In this document: in pieces, positions 1-10,426 of the stretch
Layout: each line of letters begins with the position of its first letter
Position numbering within the stretch: position 1 is the stretch's first letter
Origin: Salisapilia sapeloensis
Taxonomy: Eukaryota > Oomycota > Peronosporomycetes > Peronosporales > Salisapiliaceae
NCBI GenBank assembly: GCA_023334545.1
Contig: JAADVB010000203.1
Span: forward strand, 1 to 35,537
DNA: 35,537 nt
Reading direction: 5' to 3'
Notes under the pieces: model-generated
What the model was told of the DNA's origin: nothing
What the model saw: the letters and a program-made list of their open reading frames with translations, nothing else
Database searches by the model: none
Position numbers and translations under genes: made by a program

Positions 1-85
1 ACTACCTACTCCGGCAGACGACTCGGATCGATCTGAAGCTCCACTATGATACGACGGTTGCAAACTAAAAAGGTATGGTACAGCA

Positions 86-105
86 GCGCGCGCCCGCGCC
101 CGCGC
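86..105. repeat. Short alternating GC tract
   Basis: About twenty bases made only of G and C, largely alternating, lie directly downstream of the MYB stop codon in its transcription direction. Such alternating purine-pyrimidine DNA can adopt Z-form. No function is shown. Confidence 0.5.
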
Positions 106-666
106 TCAAGGAAGAAGCAGCTCCAAAGACTCTTGCATCGTCGGGTAGTTAAATGACGAGAAGTACTGGTCATTAGTCATGGGGACAAATGGAAGTGGTT
201 CCATGCCAGAGAGAAAGTGGTCGAACTCATAGGAAATTGGGGCCGAGTTTAAGAGGCTGCTGAATGAGCTCGTGGGACCAACGTTGATGTCGCTGACATT
301 GGTAGGACTCGTGCCATTCATCATCGTGGGCTTGGATGGCATGATCGAGTGCGTTGGGGATGGTGGCATGCCGACTGACTTCTCCCTGATAATGCGTCCA
401 GTAGCGTTCTGGTCGACTCGGTGTTCGAGTCGAACGAATTTCTTCTTCTGCTTTCGTAGGCCACGTTGGCGTCGATGGATCTTCTGCTGGTATTTCTGGG
501 CATGCGTTTGCACTTGCTTGATGGAGCGCGTGCCAATGAAGGCCGCGATGGATCTCCATGGTCCCCGTGGGAACATTTTCATTGCTTCCAAGAAGCGTTC
601 ATGTTCAGCTTCTTGCCAAATGCCTTTGGTCACTGGTTGAGGTGGAATAAAATCGTTGCTTGCCAT
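106..666 (-). CDS. MYB-related (1R-MYB, THAQKY type) transcription factor
   Basis: Single-exon ORF of 186 residues. Residues about 14-62 form one MYB/SANT repeat: the tryptophan of GIWQEAEHERF, the GPWRSIA segment, and a recognition helix ending THAQKYQQKIHRR. This is the oomycete relative of the plant SHAQKYF class, with Thr for the first Ser and Gln for the final Phe. A strongly basic stretch (RRQRGLRKQKKK) follows at about 64-76 and could serve as nuclear signal and DNA contact. The rest is Ser/Thr/Pro-rich and looks disordered, as expected for an activation region. Family knowledge: such proteins are sequence-specific nuclear regulators, and in oomycetes several change with development. 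The target genes cannot be read from here. The start is the first ATG of the frame and sits just before the domain. No intron is needed. Confidence 0.88.
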   Translation of the reverse strand: MASNDFIPPQPVTKGIWQEAEHERFLEAMKMFPRGPWRSIAAFIGTRSIKQVQTHAQKYQQKIHRRQRGLRKQKKKFVRLEHRVDQNATGRIIREKSVGMPPSPTHSIMPSKPTMMNGTSPTNVSDINVGPTSSFSSLLNSAPISYEFDHFLSGMEPLPFVPMTNDQYFSSFNYPTMQESLELLLP

Positions 667-1969
667 ATTCGATGTTCGTATTGAGGAGCAAATTCAAGAA
701 TGGGCGTAGGTGGAGTGCGTTTTGTTTTCGTCTGACTGAACCGTAAAAGGTTGCTTGCAAGTTCCAAAACCAGCAGGATACGCGAATGCAAGTCGGATCT
801 CTCTCACAGAGCAGATATAGTCAGATTATACCGAAAGGACAATGACCAGGTGGGCGGGCTGCAGGAAGTGAAGCACGAACATGTATTGTCGCAGGAGCTT
901 ATCGAGGCGGACGGTGGCGCGCGGCCTGATGGAAACACGGAGCCTGCGACGGCATAACTTTCTCAACACAAAACTGATCCTCCCAGGCTCGGGGTTCGGT
1001 CTTGCGTCCGAGCCCAGAAATTCGTGCATGGCTATATGTGTGACGCCATCGTCTGGAACTGGAACCTTTCCTGCCACTACGATCTTCCGTCGTATGCCCG
1101 TGTCCAGCTTGCTCATGTATGACCAACTCGATTTAATTTTACAATTGGACGACAAGAATTGAATTCGCGTTCTACATCCCTAGTGCCAACTCAACGTGTG
1201 GTCTAGACAAGGTAATCACGGTGGAGACGACTCCGCATGGCCCAGCGGATAGCTGGATTTTCATTAGCTTTTTCTTGTTGGCAATACCGATGCAAATTTT
1301 GATACACGCACGTGAGTGAAGCAATGTATCCCTGCTGCTATGTCGGAAGCATATCACTTGGGATTACTTATTACGAAAAGTCGAACCGCAAATACAACTC
1401 TTCGTATCAAGACTAGTTCCCGCCACGACAGGTACGGCGCGTCTTTTAAAGCAACTGGAATGTGCGATCAAAAATCCAAGGAAGACCAGCTCACCGAAAT
1501 GGATTTCTGATGCCGACAGAGATATGTTTGTCTTTATCTCATATCTGCGTGGCTTGCGTGCCAAAATGGTTTGGTCGTTGATCTCATCCTTCATCCTGCG
1601 GTTGTCATAGACAAACGCATTGTTCTATCCCGTCCGAATGCACCCAAAAAATCTTTGCAAAGTACACGCCGAGATTTCCAGTTTGAGTCAACATTGAATC
1701 CAACTCTGTTGACGTCAGCCTGTCTGAGGTACATATTTGGCGAGAAGCGAGATGGTAGCGGGATCGCGATGGGAAGAACGGTTCGTGGAAACGTTGATAC
1801 AACTTGTGTACCCATACGATGCATTCTAAATTTACTCCGTCGGAACAAGTCGATTGAGTGCCACAGTAGACGTGCATGAAGAAACTTAATTATTAATAAA
1901 AAACGAAAGTGTAGGATGTAAATAAAGTCCAAAACCATGTTGATATATCTATTTTAGTGCTGGACATGC
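667..1969. other. Gene-poor interval, about 1.3 kb
   Basis: Between the divergent MYB and ankyrin genes I see only short frames on both strands (each at most about 115 codons), none with a domain I recognise. It must hold the promoters of both genes. I found no tRNA, no long repeat and no transposase-like frame. Confidence 0.5.
826..1155 (-). other. Short open frame of unknown status
   Basis: A frame of 109 codons, Arg-rich in its middle, with a hydrophobic end. No domain recognised. It may be a lineage-specific gene, an exon or chance. Other frames overlap it here, which argues for chance. Listed only because it is one of the two longest frames in a 1.3 kb gap. Confidence 0.15.
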
Positions 1970-3657
1970 ATGATAGTCGACGAGAGCAAGTCCGCCGAGC
2001 TCCTCACCTTGTGCTATCGGTCCAGATGGCAGCAGGCGCGCCGTCTAATTGAAGAAGAAGACGATTCAGTACGTTTTCCCGCATTCCCGTGTCTTTCACG
2101 TTGTTTCGATTATCCTCTTTGATACTGACGCTTCTGCCTCGTTCTTGTGTATCCTAGTCCCACATAGCTCACGCAGTACTGCGTCAGGCTGTCGCTGACG
2201 CACGTCAAGTAAGAAAATTTTAGCATTGCTTTCGGTATCACGGCTCACGTGCGGCAACGTAGGATGTGGTCGAGTTTGTGCTCGCAAGCACTGTCGTAGA
2301 ACTCGATAGATCGTACGGCAAGGTAGTGGTCGATTCTTTCTTATTCCTTCCTGTTCTTAGTTCACAGTAGTACTCGTAGAGTCACCGGACACTACTGCAT
2401 CATGCCATCCAGGCGAAGCAGAATGTATAGCTCTTGCAAATGTTCTATATCAGCAGATTGCCGTCATGATTGTTGGTAGGGGATTGTGAAAGCTCTCATA
2501 GATGCTGGCGCGAGTCTTGAAGTGCAAGATAAGAGAAGAGTGAGACCTTCAGATCTTATGACATGGACGGATACCATCCAGCCTGCGCTAGTGGAGCCCT
2601 TGCAGCAAAACATTGCCAACTTACGGACATCAATCCAGAGCCTAAAGGATCGCACACAGTGCCTAGCGAGTTCAACCGAAACAACCGAGGAAAGAATTAT
2701 TTATGTAGATACGGTCGTGCAGCAATCGAAAGCAAATCTTGCGATCGCTATTGCGCAAAGGAAAGACATTGAATGGGATACGGAACGCTGCGCCGAACAA
2801 ACCGAATCTCTTGAAGTTGAGCTAGCCTCCGACGATCCTAGGATTGCGTGCGTGCGACAGCGTCGAAAACAGCTCCAGCTACAAGCCGATGAAGCTCACC
2901 AGAGTCTGGAGCTGTATCGAGGAAAGATCAAGTCAACTGAGGTCGAGTGCCAGCTTTTGCAGCAAAAGCAAGTTGAATTGCATCAACAACTAGAAGCGTA
3001 TAATACAAAGCTATGCACCAACTCAGAAATCGTACATGTCTTGCAGCGATTGCATCATATTGAGCCGTTGCAACTTTCGTCACTACTATACATGCATCGA
3101 TTGCTCCAAAAACCAGGTTACTATACCTTTTTGAAACTATAACAAGTGATCTTTAATTTCAATCGATAGACATCCGGCGCAAGTTGATCGCAAACGGAAT
3201 GATACTACTTGTATTAAATTCATTAAAAGCACAGCCAGAGAATCCGGATATACTAGTGAACGGATGCAATGTGTTATCGACTGTACTGAAGCTTACTCTC
3301 CACGACCAATCGAACCAAGAGCGTTGTGCTCGAGAGCCGTATTCAAGCGATATGCTCATTGAATATCTTTCCGATCGATCCTTGTCGCTAACGACACCAT
3401 CGGATGATCGCGTTATGGAAGCAACTTTAGGTTTGTGGAATAACCTGCTTGGACACCTCGACTGCATGGACATCTCTCGTCAAGGTTTGTTTCGATCTAC
3501 TCTACCTTTTCTCTCATCTTACCATTGCTCTACAGAATGCCAAGAACGCCTTACACTAGCATACACCAAATTGAAGCAGCATGATAGCTACATGAATTTA
3601 TCTCCAAACATCCAAAATTATATCATACACGGACTAGCAGCTTGCCATACACATTAA
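1970..3657 (+). CDS. Ankyrin-repeat protein with long coiled coil (six exons)
   Basis: Joined exons: 1970-2068, 2158-2208, 2263-2322, 2380-2424, 2480-3116, 3170-3657, giving about 459 residues. The first five exons join in phase 0, the last in phase 1. The joins restore ankyrin logic: a repeat helix ending ...VVEFVLAS, then SHRTLLHHAIQAKQN running into GIVKALIDAGASLEVQD, the classic ankyrin helix-turn-helix and loop. After the repeats, residues about 115-230 are rich in Gln, Glu and heptad leucines, consistent with a coiled coil. The C-terminal third is helical with Leu-rich segments and no clear family. Start ATG at 1970 is the frame that reaches the first good donor; another ATG at 1966 runs into a stop. 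Introns are 53-89 bp. The donor at 3117 (GTTACT) is weak. Likely a cytoplasmic protein-protein adaptor; partner unknown. Confidence 0.75.
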
Positions 3658-3700
3658 GAAATGATATTGAATTCCTTCACTGTAAGGATTAGCACCTACG

Positions 3701-4423
3701 CTACGAACGAATCTTGTGCAACTGTGCCTTGTCTTTAGGAGGAGGTCCCCACACTGGTGTCTTCTTTCTTTTCATAGCCAACATCTCTTCTCTCCGTTTC
3801 GCGTTCTCCTCCATCACTCTGACTAACGACTTTCTCGTCTCGGACTGTGCTCTCGAGTTCGTTCGGAACTGAAAGTCCTTGCATACCGTTGTTTTCTTCT
3901 TTGGCACGTGTGGAACACCGAAAGGAGCACTCTCCACCTTCGTCTGCTCCCTCGTACCTGCCTCGATTTCGACATCGGCATCGTCTTTTGATGATTGGGA
4001 AGATGCTTGGCCTGATGTGAGGGCATGATAGCGTTGGTATTTACGACGAGTGGACTCAACATGTTTCTTTAACTCGGCAATTTCCAAAAGTTCTCGCGAA
4101 GTACGAGTAAGTCGGTCCACATGACGTGTCGTAGCACGCCTCTGTTGGAACTTGGGCGCTTGAGCTACTGTCAACTTACCCGTTTTGTTCTTTGCTGATC
4201 GGAAGAGTTTACGCCTCCGTTTCTCTGCTTCTTGACGCTGTGAGCGTTCTCGTGCGGATGCTGTTTGTACTTTTGAAATGGATCGAGCTTGCGATGCCTG
4301 CGTCGGCTGTAAAAGCCGAGTCGACGCATCAATCGAACGTACCTGAGCGATTGGCTTTGTTTGACCTCGGTACAGACGTGTGGAGTTGTCTGGGTCATGC
4401 TCATAGCCTGTGGAAGGTTGCAT
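3701..4423 (-). CDS. TPX2-like basic microtubule-associated protein
   Basis: ORF of 240 residues, very basic. Residues 83-97 read KLTVAQAPKFQQRRA, like the LTxPxxPxL segment of TPX2-family proteins. Residues 167-191 carry PFGVPHVP, a lysine run and FQFRTNSRA, like the TPX2 C-terminal core (PFxxP...KK...T...FxxxTxxRA). Helical charged segments at 55-75 and 195-222 complete the pattern. Family knowledge: such proteins bind microtubules and help spindle assembly; TPX2 itself also activates Aurora kinase. This one is much shorter than animal TPX2, closer to short WDL/TPX2-like proteins. The frame stays open about 18 codons upstream of the chosen ATG without another ATG, and a different-frame ATG at 4491 could begin a first exon, so the N-terminus is uncertain. 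It is tail-to-tail with the ankyrin gene, only 43 bp apart. Confidence 0.6.
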   Translation of the reverse strand: MQPSTGYEHDPDNSTRLYRGQTKPIAQVRSIDASTRLLQPTQASQARSISKVQTASARERSQRQEAEKRRRKLFRSAKNKTGKLTVAQAPKFQQRRATTRHVDRLTRTSRELLEIAELKKHVESTRRKYQRYHALTSGQASSQSSKDDADVEIEAGTREQTKVESAPFGVPHVPKKKTTVCKDFQFRTNSRAQSETRKSLVRVMEENAKRREEMLAMKRKKTPVWGPPPKDKAQLHKIRS

Positions 4424-5447
4424 GGCGGTTGGGAGAGTCGTGGGAAGTTTTTCGCGGGACGGTTCAAGTTTTGAATATTATGTGTTTTCATCCAATCATA
4501 AGCCTATTTTGCATTTTCAACAAATCACAAGTCTTGGTGTGTTGGTAAAATTGGTCTCAGAGATGTTGTGAAGTAGGGATTGACACTGCGTTCGTTTATA
4601 AGGATATGTGCGTAAAAGTAGAGTATTTGTTGGTGAACTTGCTTCCATTTGTCGTTCTGAAAGGTGTGAAAACTTTCGATTTTGAATTGTCAATGATGCT
4701 CGAGCTGCTCAAGATTGAAACGAATATGCTTTGTTATAAAAGACAACTGATGTCTGCCTTGACACCAATCATTTCGTAGTTCGCTCTTGTTGCAGGAAGC
4801 ATTTCTTATTTGCCGTCGAAGTAGGATATATACGAATCCTGTGGTACTCTGTACTATTGTACGGACATGCATGGCGGATTTCCCGTTTGGCCTGGCTTCT
4901 AGTCACCGTGGTCAAGCGGACTTTGTAATCCATGCTAAACTAAGTTGCGGTCGCTTATAGCTATTCGGGTCGCATCGGCAAGCTCCGTTTGTTGGTGTTT
5001 CAATACCCTGGGTAGTCGCTATACGAGCGCACATTTCATTCGAGTACATATTCTCTTTGTCAATTTATTCAGTCGTAAAGACATAGTAGATTGGTATTTT
5101 CAATTCAAACTCCCAGTGAAAAGTCAATCAAAAGCTATTTTTGTGACCGTTCCATTTACATGCTGCACATTAAAAGTCTACATTCCGCCGTGTGAGCCTT
5201 AGGAGATGCTTTAGCAATCCATCATAGAGATGTTGGTAGTGTGTATATGAATCTTACTGTGTTCAAGTCTCCAATAGATGATTTGAACGTGCGTCAAATT
5301 CTTCTGCATTCAAGCCATATCCAACGAGCACAATGGTGTAAGGTTTATAAGGCGGTTCGGTTGCCCGTAGGATTGATCGTCGTGTAAACACTATCACGAC
5401 AGCAACCAGAGACAAAGAATCAAGTAGCCATTCGGGCTAGAGATAGT
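4424..5447. other. Interval without a recognised gene
   Basis: About 1 kb between the TPX2-like gene and the amine oxidase. It is AT-richer than the genes around it. Frames of 60 codons (4690-4872, -) and 85 codons (4945-5202, +) match nothing I know. I see no tRNA and no repeat pair. Confidence 0.5.
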
Positions 5448-5644
5448 ATGGGCATCTGCACTTCTGAAGATCCTGTCAAGGGGCGTATCGCCTTGCTCTC
5501 GATCAGTCAACCGGACTGATTCGAAATGGTTGGCCAGCAAGGCTTGGGCGGGTCACGATGATACGCGTCCAGGATCTCATCCACCGAAGCGCCATGCCAA
5601 GAGCAACCGTCTCAAACCCAGAAAAATCGAGGGCACGCACATGA
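5448..5644 (+). promoter_or_regulatory. Chain of three upstream ORFs in the amine oxidase leader
   Basis: Three ATG-initiated short frames precede the main start at 5641. uORF A is 5448-5519 (23 codons plus stop). uORF B is 5526-5561 (11 codons). uORF C is 5558-5644 (28 codons). The stop of B overlaps the start of C as ATGA, and the stop of C overlaps the main ATG again as ATGA. This layout would force reinitiation or leaky scanning if the transcript starts upstream. The transcription start is unknown, so the role is inference. Confidence 0.4.
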
Positions 5645-7378
5645 GCTCATCCCGAGTAGATCATGATGTAGTCATCGTCGGTGCTGGCGTTGCTGGCCTT
5701 CGATGTGCCAACCAACTAATTCACACTAAGTGTGTCGACGACGTACTGGTCGTGGATGCATTGGAACGCATTGGCGGGAGGATTCTCGCCGATAGAGATT
5801 TTGTCCCTGGTATGGCAATCGAAGTTGGCGCTGAACTGTTGCATGGTGCCAATACGTCCCTCACTCGACTCGCAGAGGAACAAGGTTGGAGCTTGCGTGA
5901 AGTCTTCACTTGGGCTCAGGTAATAAAGTGTTTTCATTTGTCGCATCTAATCATCAGCCACGGATCCGAACCTTCATGGTTTCTATCTCATGATCCAATG
6001 GCCTTCATATTGATGCAAAAGCAAATTGTGTTTCCTATAATTAGCATCCTTGAGCAAATAGCTTCGTGCTGTTTCCTTTGCATGCTGTCAATTTCCAGTT
6101 CTTGGATTTTGATTTTTGCATGTACCCACTCAACGGAAGTCAGTCCGGATTCACACATCTCACTACTCTTATCTTCGTACATGTATTGACTGTATTGAAC
6201 TGTAGGGTGATGGAGGTCCGTCTGCAATGGCACCGGATGGAGGAATCGGATACTACTACTTGGGTGATAAGAAGCGGTTGCTAGCGTACGATTCAAATGA
6301 TAAAGACTTTCGTCAGTTTAACGAGAGTGTCTGGGCGTTGAGTGATATTAAAGACGTCGAGTGCATATCTCCCAACAAGTCCATGAAAGATTACTTTGAT
6401 TCGCAAAATCTGTCCGGCTCGATGCTGAAGCTGGCTGATGCTGGGTATGCAAACACAGCTGGAGGAGACCTGAGCGATATCTCTCTCCGTATTACATGTC
6501 GATACGAAAGACAATGGATCGAGTTGGAAGATGAAGGTGACTACCGAATCCAACCTTCTTTCGATCGCGTCGTACGCTTCTTATCGAAAGGTGTGTCTAC
6601 TAAGCTCGGTTGGAAAGTATCCGCCATCGACTACACACATCTCGATCGGATTATCATCACGAATGAGAATGGCGACGAAATCTCATGTCGACGTCTGGTA
6701 ATCACGGTTCCAACGTCCGTTTTCCACTGCATCAACTACTCGCCTCCAATTCCGAGAACCAAGTTGGACGCCGCTGCTTCCTTTGGTATGCGTCGAGCAG
6801 CCAAAGTACTCCTGCGTTTCTCTCGTGGCTTTTGGCCTGCGGATACTCATGGAGTGATTTGCTCAGACTCGTTCATTCCAGAGTTTTGGGTCAACAGCAA
6901 TGCTGGCGTTGGTCGACTCGTGCAACGCGAAGAGCTCGAGCCACAACCGGAAGTACAGCCTGAAGATGATGTCCCTGTCAAATACCTCGTGACTGGATTC
7001 GTCGGCGCGGCGTGTGCTGATCGGCTACTTTCGATGGATCATGACAAGATCTATAGCAACTTTCTCTCTCAACTGGATGAGATCTACGGCACTCGTGCTC
7101 GACCTCATCCTGCTCGGGACAGCTTTGAGGAAGGGATGTACTTTGACTGGGGCGACGTGCCCACCATCCAAGGCGGATACAGCTACCCTCGTGTCGGTCA
7201 GGATGACGATGCTGCCGAAGAGCTCGCTTGTCCCATTGACAACCGGATCTTCTTCGCCGGTGAAGCCACTTCTTTCGAGCAACCAGGCATGTCTGTCCAT
7301 AGTGCCATGGACACTGGTACCCGAGCAGCTACGCAAGTGGCTTCGTCATTGCAATCGTACAAATGTGAACAAGAATGA
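5641..7378 (+). CDS. FAD-dependent amine oxidase (polyamine oxidase / LSD1-like fold)
   Basis: Exons 5641-5919 and 6206-7378 join in phase 0 to give about 483 residues. Residues 10-22 hold the Rossmann dinucleotide motif VVIVGAGVAGL; about residues 42-48 show the ERIGGRI motif of the amine oxidase family, followed by EVGAELLHG. The exon join reads WAQ-GDGGP. The C-terminus carries the second FAD-contact block FFAGEATSFEQPG, then the AMDTGTRAA helix. Family knowledge: flavin amine oxidases oxidise polyamines or, with SWIRM/tower parts, demethylate histone lysine. No SWIRM domain is visible, and length fits polyamine oxidase. No signal peptide or clear peroxisome signal is seen. Upstream in-frame sequence stays open from 5428 but has no ATG, so 5641 is the first usable start. 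The 286-bp intron is several times longer than the others here. Confidence 0.88.
5920..6205 (+). other. Long intron with an open frame
   Basis: GTAATA donor and TGTAG acceptor; 286 bp against 51-89 bp for the other introns in the window. The exon 1 frame reads on for about 89 codons before a stop at 6187-6189, and the encoded stretch includes a hydrophobic run that could span a membrane. The fully spliced product is the one that matches the amine oxidase family. Confidence 0.7.
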
Positions 7379-7680
7379 AAATATACTGTGTCGAATTCTC
7401 CATGTGAATTAGTGTACTCTTACTCTCGTAGACATAAAAGAAAATTGAAAAAAGGGAAGTGGGTTGACGAATCACTTCAAATAAGAAAAAAACTTGATGC
7501 TCCCAGCGACCTATGCGAAAAGCTCAGCCTATTTATACATTCCTTCATGAGCACCGCGGTCGAGTATTAATCCGTCCAAGCGCTTCCCCACATTGTTCGC
7601 TGCAAGTCTTGTGAAATAAGAGTTTCATACGTACGTCCGAGTCGTTGTCATAATTGGCGACCGCTAGCTTCGACCAGTGT
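7379..7680. other. Short convergent intergenic interval
   Basis: 302 bp between the stops of the amine oxidase (+) and Pumilio (-) genes; holds the two 3' untranslated regions. No gene seen. Confidence 0.5.
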
Positions 7681-10426
7681 CTAGAAGCTAGGGCGCATGC
7701 GCTGCTCCGCGTGGCTGAGCACGTGCTTGCCGTATGTGAACCGACGAAGGTAGTCGGCGTTGTGCAGAATGATGCGGCGGATGCGCTTCGCGTCGGCTTC
7801 GTCCGACTTGTCCAGAAGCTTCTGCACCACATAGTTGCCGTACATGTGCTTCATCATCGGCAGCAGAGGGCACGTCGCGCCGATTTCGTCGCTTTCCAAA
7901 AGGTAGTCAACCACGCGATGAATTTCAGCCTTCGTGCCGAAGTCCAGACTGGCCTCCACAACGTTGCTAGCGTATTTATGGTTGCTCCACTGGCAAAAGA
8001 CTGGGTAGATGGTGTTGATGACAATGTCACGTTGATCCGGCTCGCCGTATTTGATCACATGCTGCACTACATAGTTTCCAAATTGGTCCTTGGCGAGATC
8101 CTGGCAATTGTACACGATCTCGTTCATGATCGGACGAATGCGGTTGTGGTCGCAGTGCTCCAGGATGCGTTGGATGACACGGCAGCCATACGTGTGTGTC
8201 GATAGCGCTGCTGCTTGACCAATTACGTCGTCGATAATAAACTGGACGTCATCGACTGTCACACGACGCTCCATTTCAAAAGCTTCCGGCATGCTCAGGC
8301 GGTTAGTGACCGATGCTGCTTCAATACACTTTTGCAAAACATGATTGCCATTCTGGTCCGTGATGCATTTGAGAACATGTCCTTTCAATTCTTCAATCAG
8401 CGTCAGTTGCTCCGATACGTGCGTACACTCGAGCGCTTTTTGGATGACACGGCAGCCGTACATCTGCAGCGCAAGTTCAATCATGTTGCGCTTCATAAGG
8501 CTAACAAGCATTTGCTGCTGCTTTAACGATCCATGGTCGAGGAACTTTTGGATCACATAGTTTCCAAAGAGGTCCATCATCAGCATGAGCGCACTCGGAT
8601 AGATCTCATTGAACACGCTGGCACGAGTGGTTTCATCCGCCTTTTCGAGTTTCTGCTGAATAAAGCGCGAGCCCGTTTGGTCTCTAGCAAACACCACGAG
8701 GTGACCTCGGATGTCAGCCAATTCCCACTTGTCAGTCTTGGGGGCTGCTGTGAACTCTTCTAGGAGGCTACCGGAATTGTATGAGTGCGCGATCGGGTGC
8801 ACGTACGTATATTCCGAGCGACGTGAAGATGGAGACCATGAAGAGAAGCTGTTGCTCGGTGATGGTTGCCAAGGTCTGGTGTTGGGGTCTCCGAACTCTC
8901 TAGCAGGCATAAAGTCCACATCCGATGGACGTGGAACGGGAGGTGCTGGAGGGAACGAGCGCTGATAGCCACCACGAGGAGTTCGGCCTCCAAATTGCAT
9001 CGACTGAAAGCCGACGGCACCCGACATGTCGTCAGAGTATCTTTGTGGAGCTAGATACCCACCACTACCAGGAGCTTGAGCAAACCACTGCGCTGCGCTT
9101 GCATTTGGTTGCCCACTCGCAGGCACAACGTTGCGAGGGTGAAACGCCGGTGGTGGTGCTGCAGAGTAAGGTGGGTGTACATAAGAGCTTCTGCCAGTGC
9201 TGCGCGGTGGCTGCGCACGAGCTTGTGCTGGTTTCTGATAGTCTGCTTCGTCAAAGTGAAACCGTTGGCGTGGTACCTCAAAGCTACTCGCTTCGTGCAG
9301 TCGGGGCTGATGGCCATGCATGGCACTACCCGAAAAGCGAAGACCTTCAAAATCTTCTTGAAGACACTCAATGCCCTGCGAATTGGTTTCTCCAACACTA
9401 AGTGAGTTGTAAAGACCAGTACCACTCATCCATCCATCGGACTGGAAAGATTCAAGAACCGGAGAAGGTGTTCTTGGGAAGTCTTCCTGAAGCTGGTTCA
9501 TTGACGCAAAGGAAGGTGTCGAGTGGCGCCCCGATGTCTCCATGCGGTGAGAAAATTCAGCAGAAGCAGCAACGTAATCTGGCTCTGAATGGCGCACGCG
9601 CGCCGAGTCGAACGAATGACCGAACTCGGATGCGACGGAAGGGTCACCACTATCGGAAGATCCGTGCGGGCTGACTACAGCAACACCGGCGTCCTGCTCA
9701 CCATCTTTGACAGAGCTCCAGATATCTGGCGCCGAAGCAGAGGAAGCGAAGTTGCTGGTCTTGGACACGTACTGGTCTGATGTCATCTACAAGGTTTTGC
9801 CAATAGGGCATGGCACGGTTTAGAACTATTTTTAACAGTAGAGTTGATGGATAATTTTGCACTCACCTTGACTGGTTCACGAGGACTCTGTACTTCCGGT
9901 TCTTCAGTAGGCGCTTCCGAATCCAATTGTAGTACCTAATAAACAGATGTTAATTCAACTAATGTCCTCGTAATCGGCTTCTCGTTTCGAGATAGCATCG
10001 GGCAAAGTGTACCTCTGGCTCGGCGGCCCATAGGTCACGCAGGTCCTGCGACGTCACCGCGTTGGTCGGACTGCATTTGCTTAACGCTGCACAGTCGTTG
10101 TCTTCGAGCTCGTCGGTTTGGTTTCCGCCGCGTTCTTTCGTCTCGGATTCCGCCTCGTCCTCTCTGGGCGTCGCGTTGTTGTCGCTTTCGTTTTCAGTGC
10201 TCCTTTCATCAGATTGCTGCTGTTGCCACGGCACACGCTTGAGTCCATCAGCAGACCATAACGAAGACGTGCTCGTCGGGGGAATACATCTCACCGGATC
10301 TCGCAGCTTGACGCGAGTGACTTCGATCGATCGATCTTGGAGCACAGGCTTTTCGGCCGCCTCTTGGTTTACGTTCGACGTGTACGAGAGCGCGCGCTGT
10401 GCTTGCGGGTGGAGTTCGCCTCCCAT
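7681..10426 (-). CDS. Pumilio-family (PUF) RNA-binding protein, three exons
   Basis: Exons in gene order 10426-10013, 9935-9867 and 9786-7681, all joined in phase 0, giving about 862 residues. The C-terminal part (about 510-860) holds eight PUF repeats. Their base-reading triplets, in order, are SRFIQ, NYVIQ, CRVIQ, NHVLQ, CRVIQ, NYVVQ, SNVVE, NYVVQ. These are the residues of human PUM1 at the same positions, so an UGUANAUA-type RNA target is expected by the known code. The N-terminal 500 residues are Ser/Pro/Gly-rich and disordered, usual for repressor partners. Family knowledge: PUF proteins bind 3' UTRs and repress or localise mRNA; an oomycete PUF (M90 of Phytophthora) is linked to sporulation and zoospores. 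The large last exon has its own ATG, so a shorter 701-residue form starting at 9786 is possible. Confidence 0.93.

Noticed and set aside
915-1160. Possible secreted RXLR or CRN-type effector in gene-poor DNA
   Set aside because: I looked in the gaps at 0.7-2, 4.5-5.5 and 10.4-11.7 kb for a signal peptide followed by RXLR or LFLAK and found none.
4690-5202. Possible reverse transcriptase or transposase relic
   Set aside because: Short frames on both strands, no catalytic motif, no terminal repeats seen.
7654-8205. 183-codon + strand frame opposite Pumilio repeats
   Set aside because: Antisense shadow of the PUF repeats; no independent signal.
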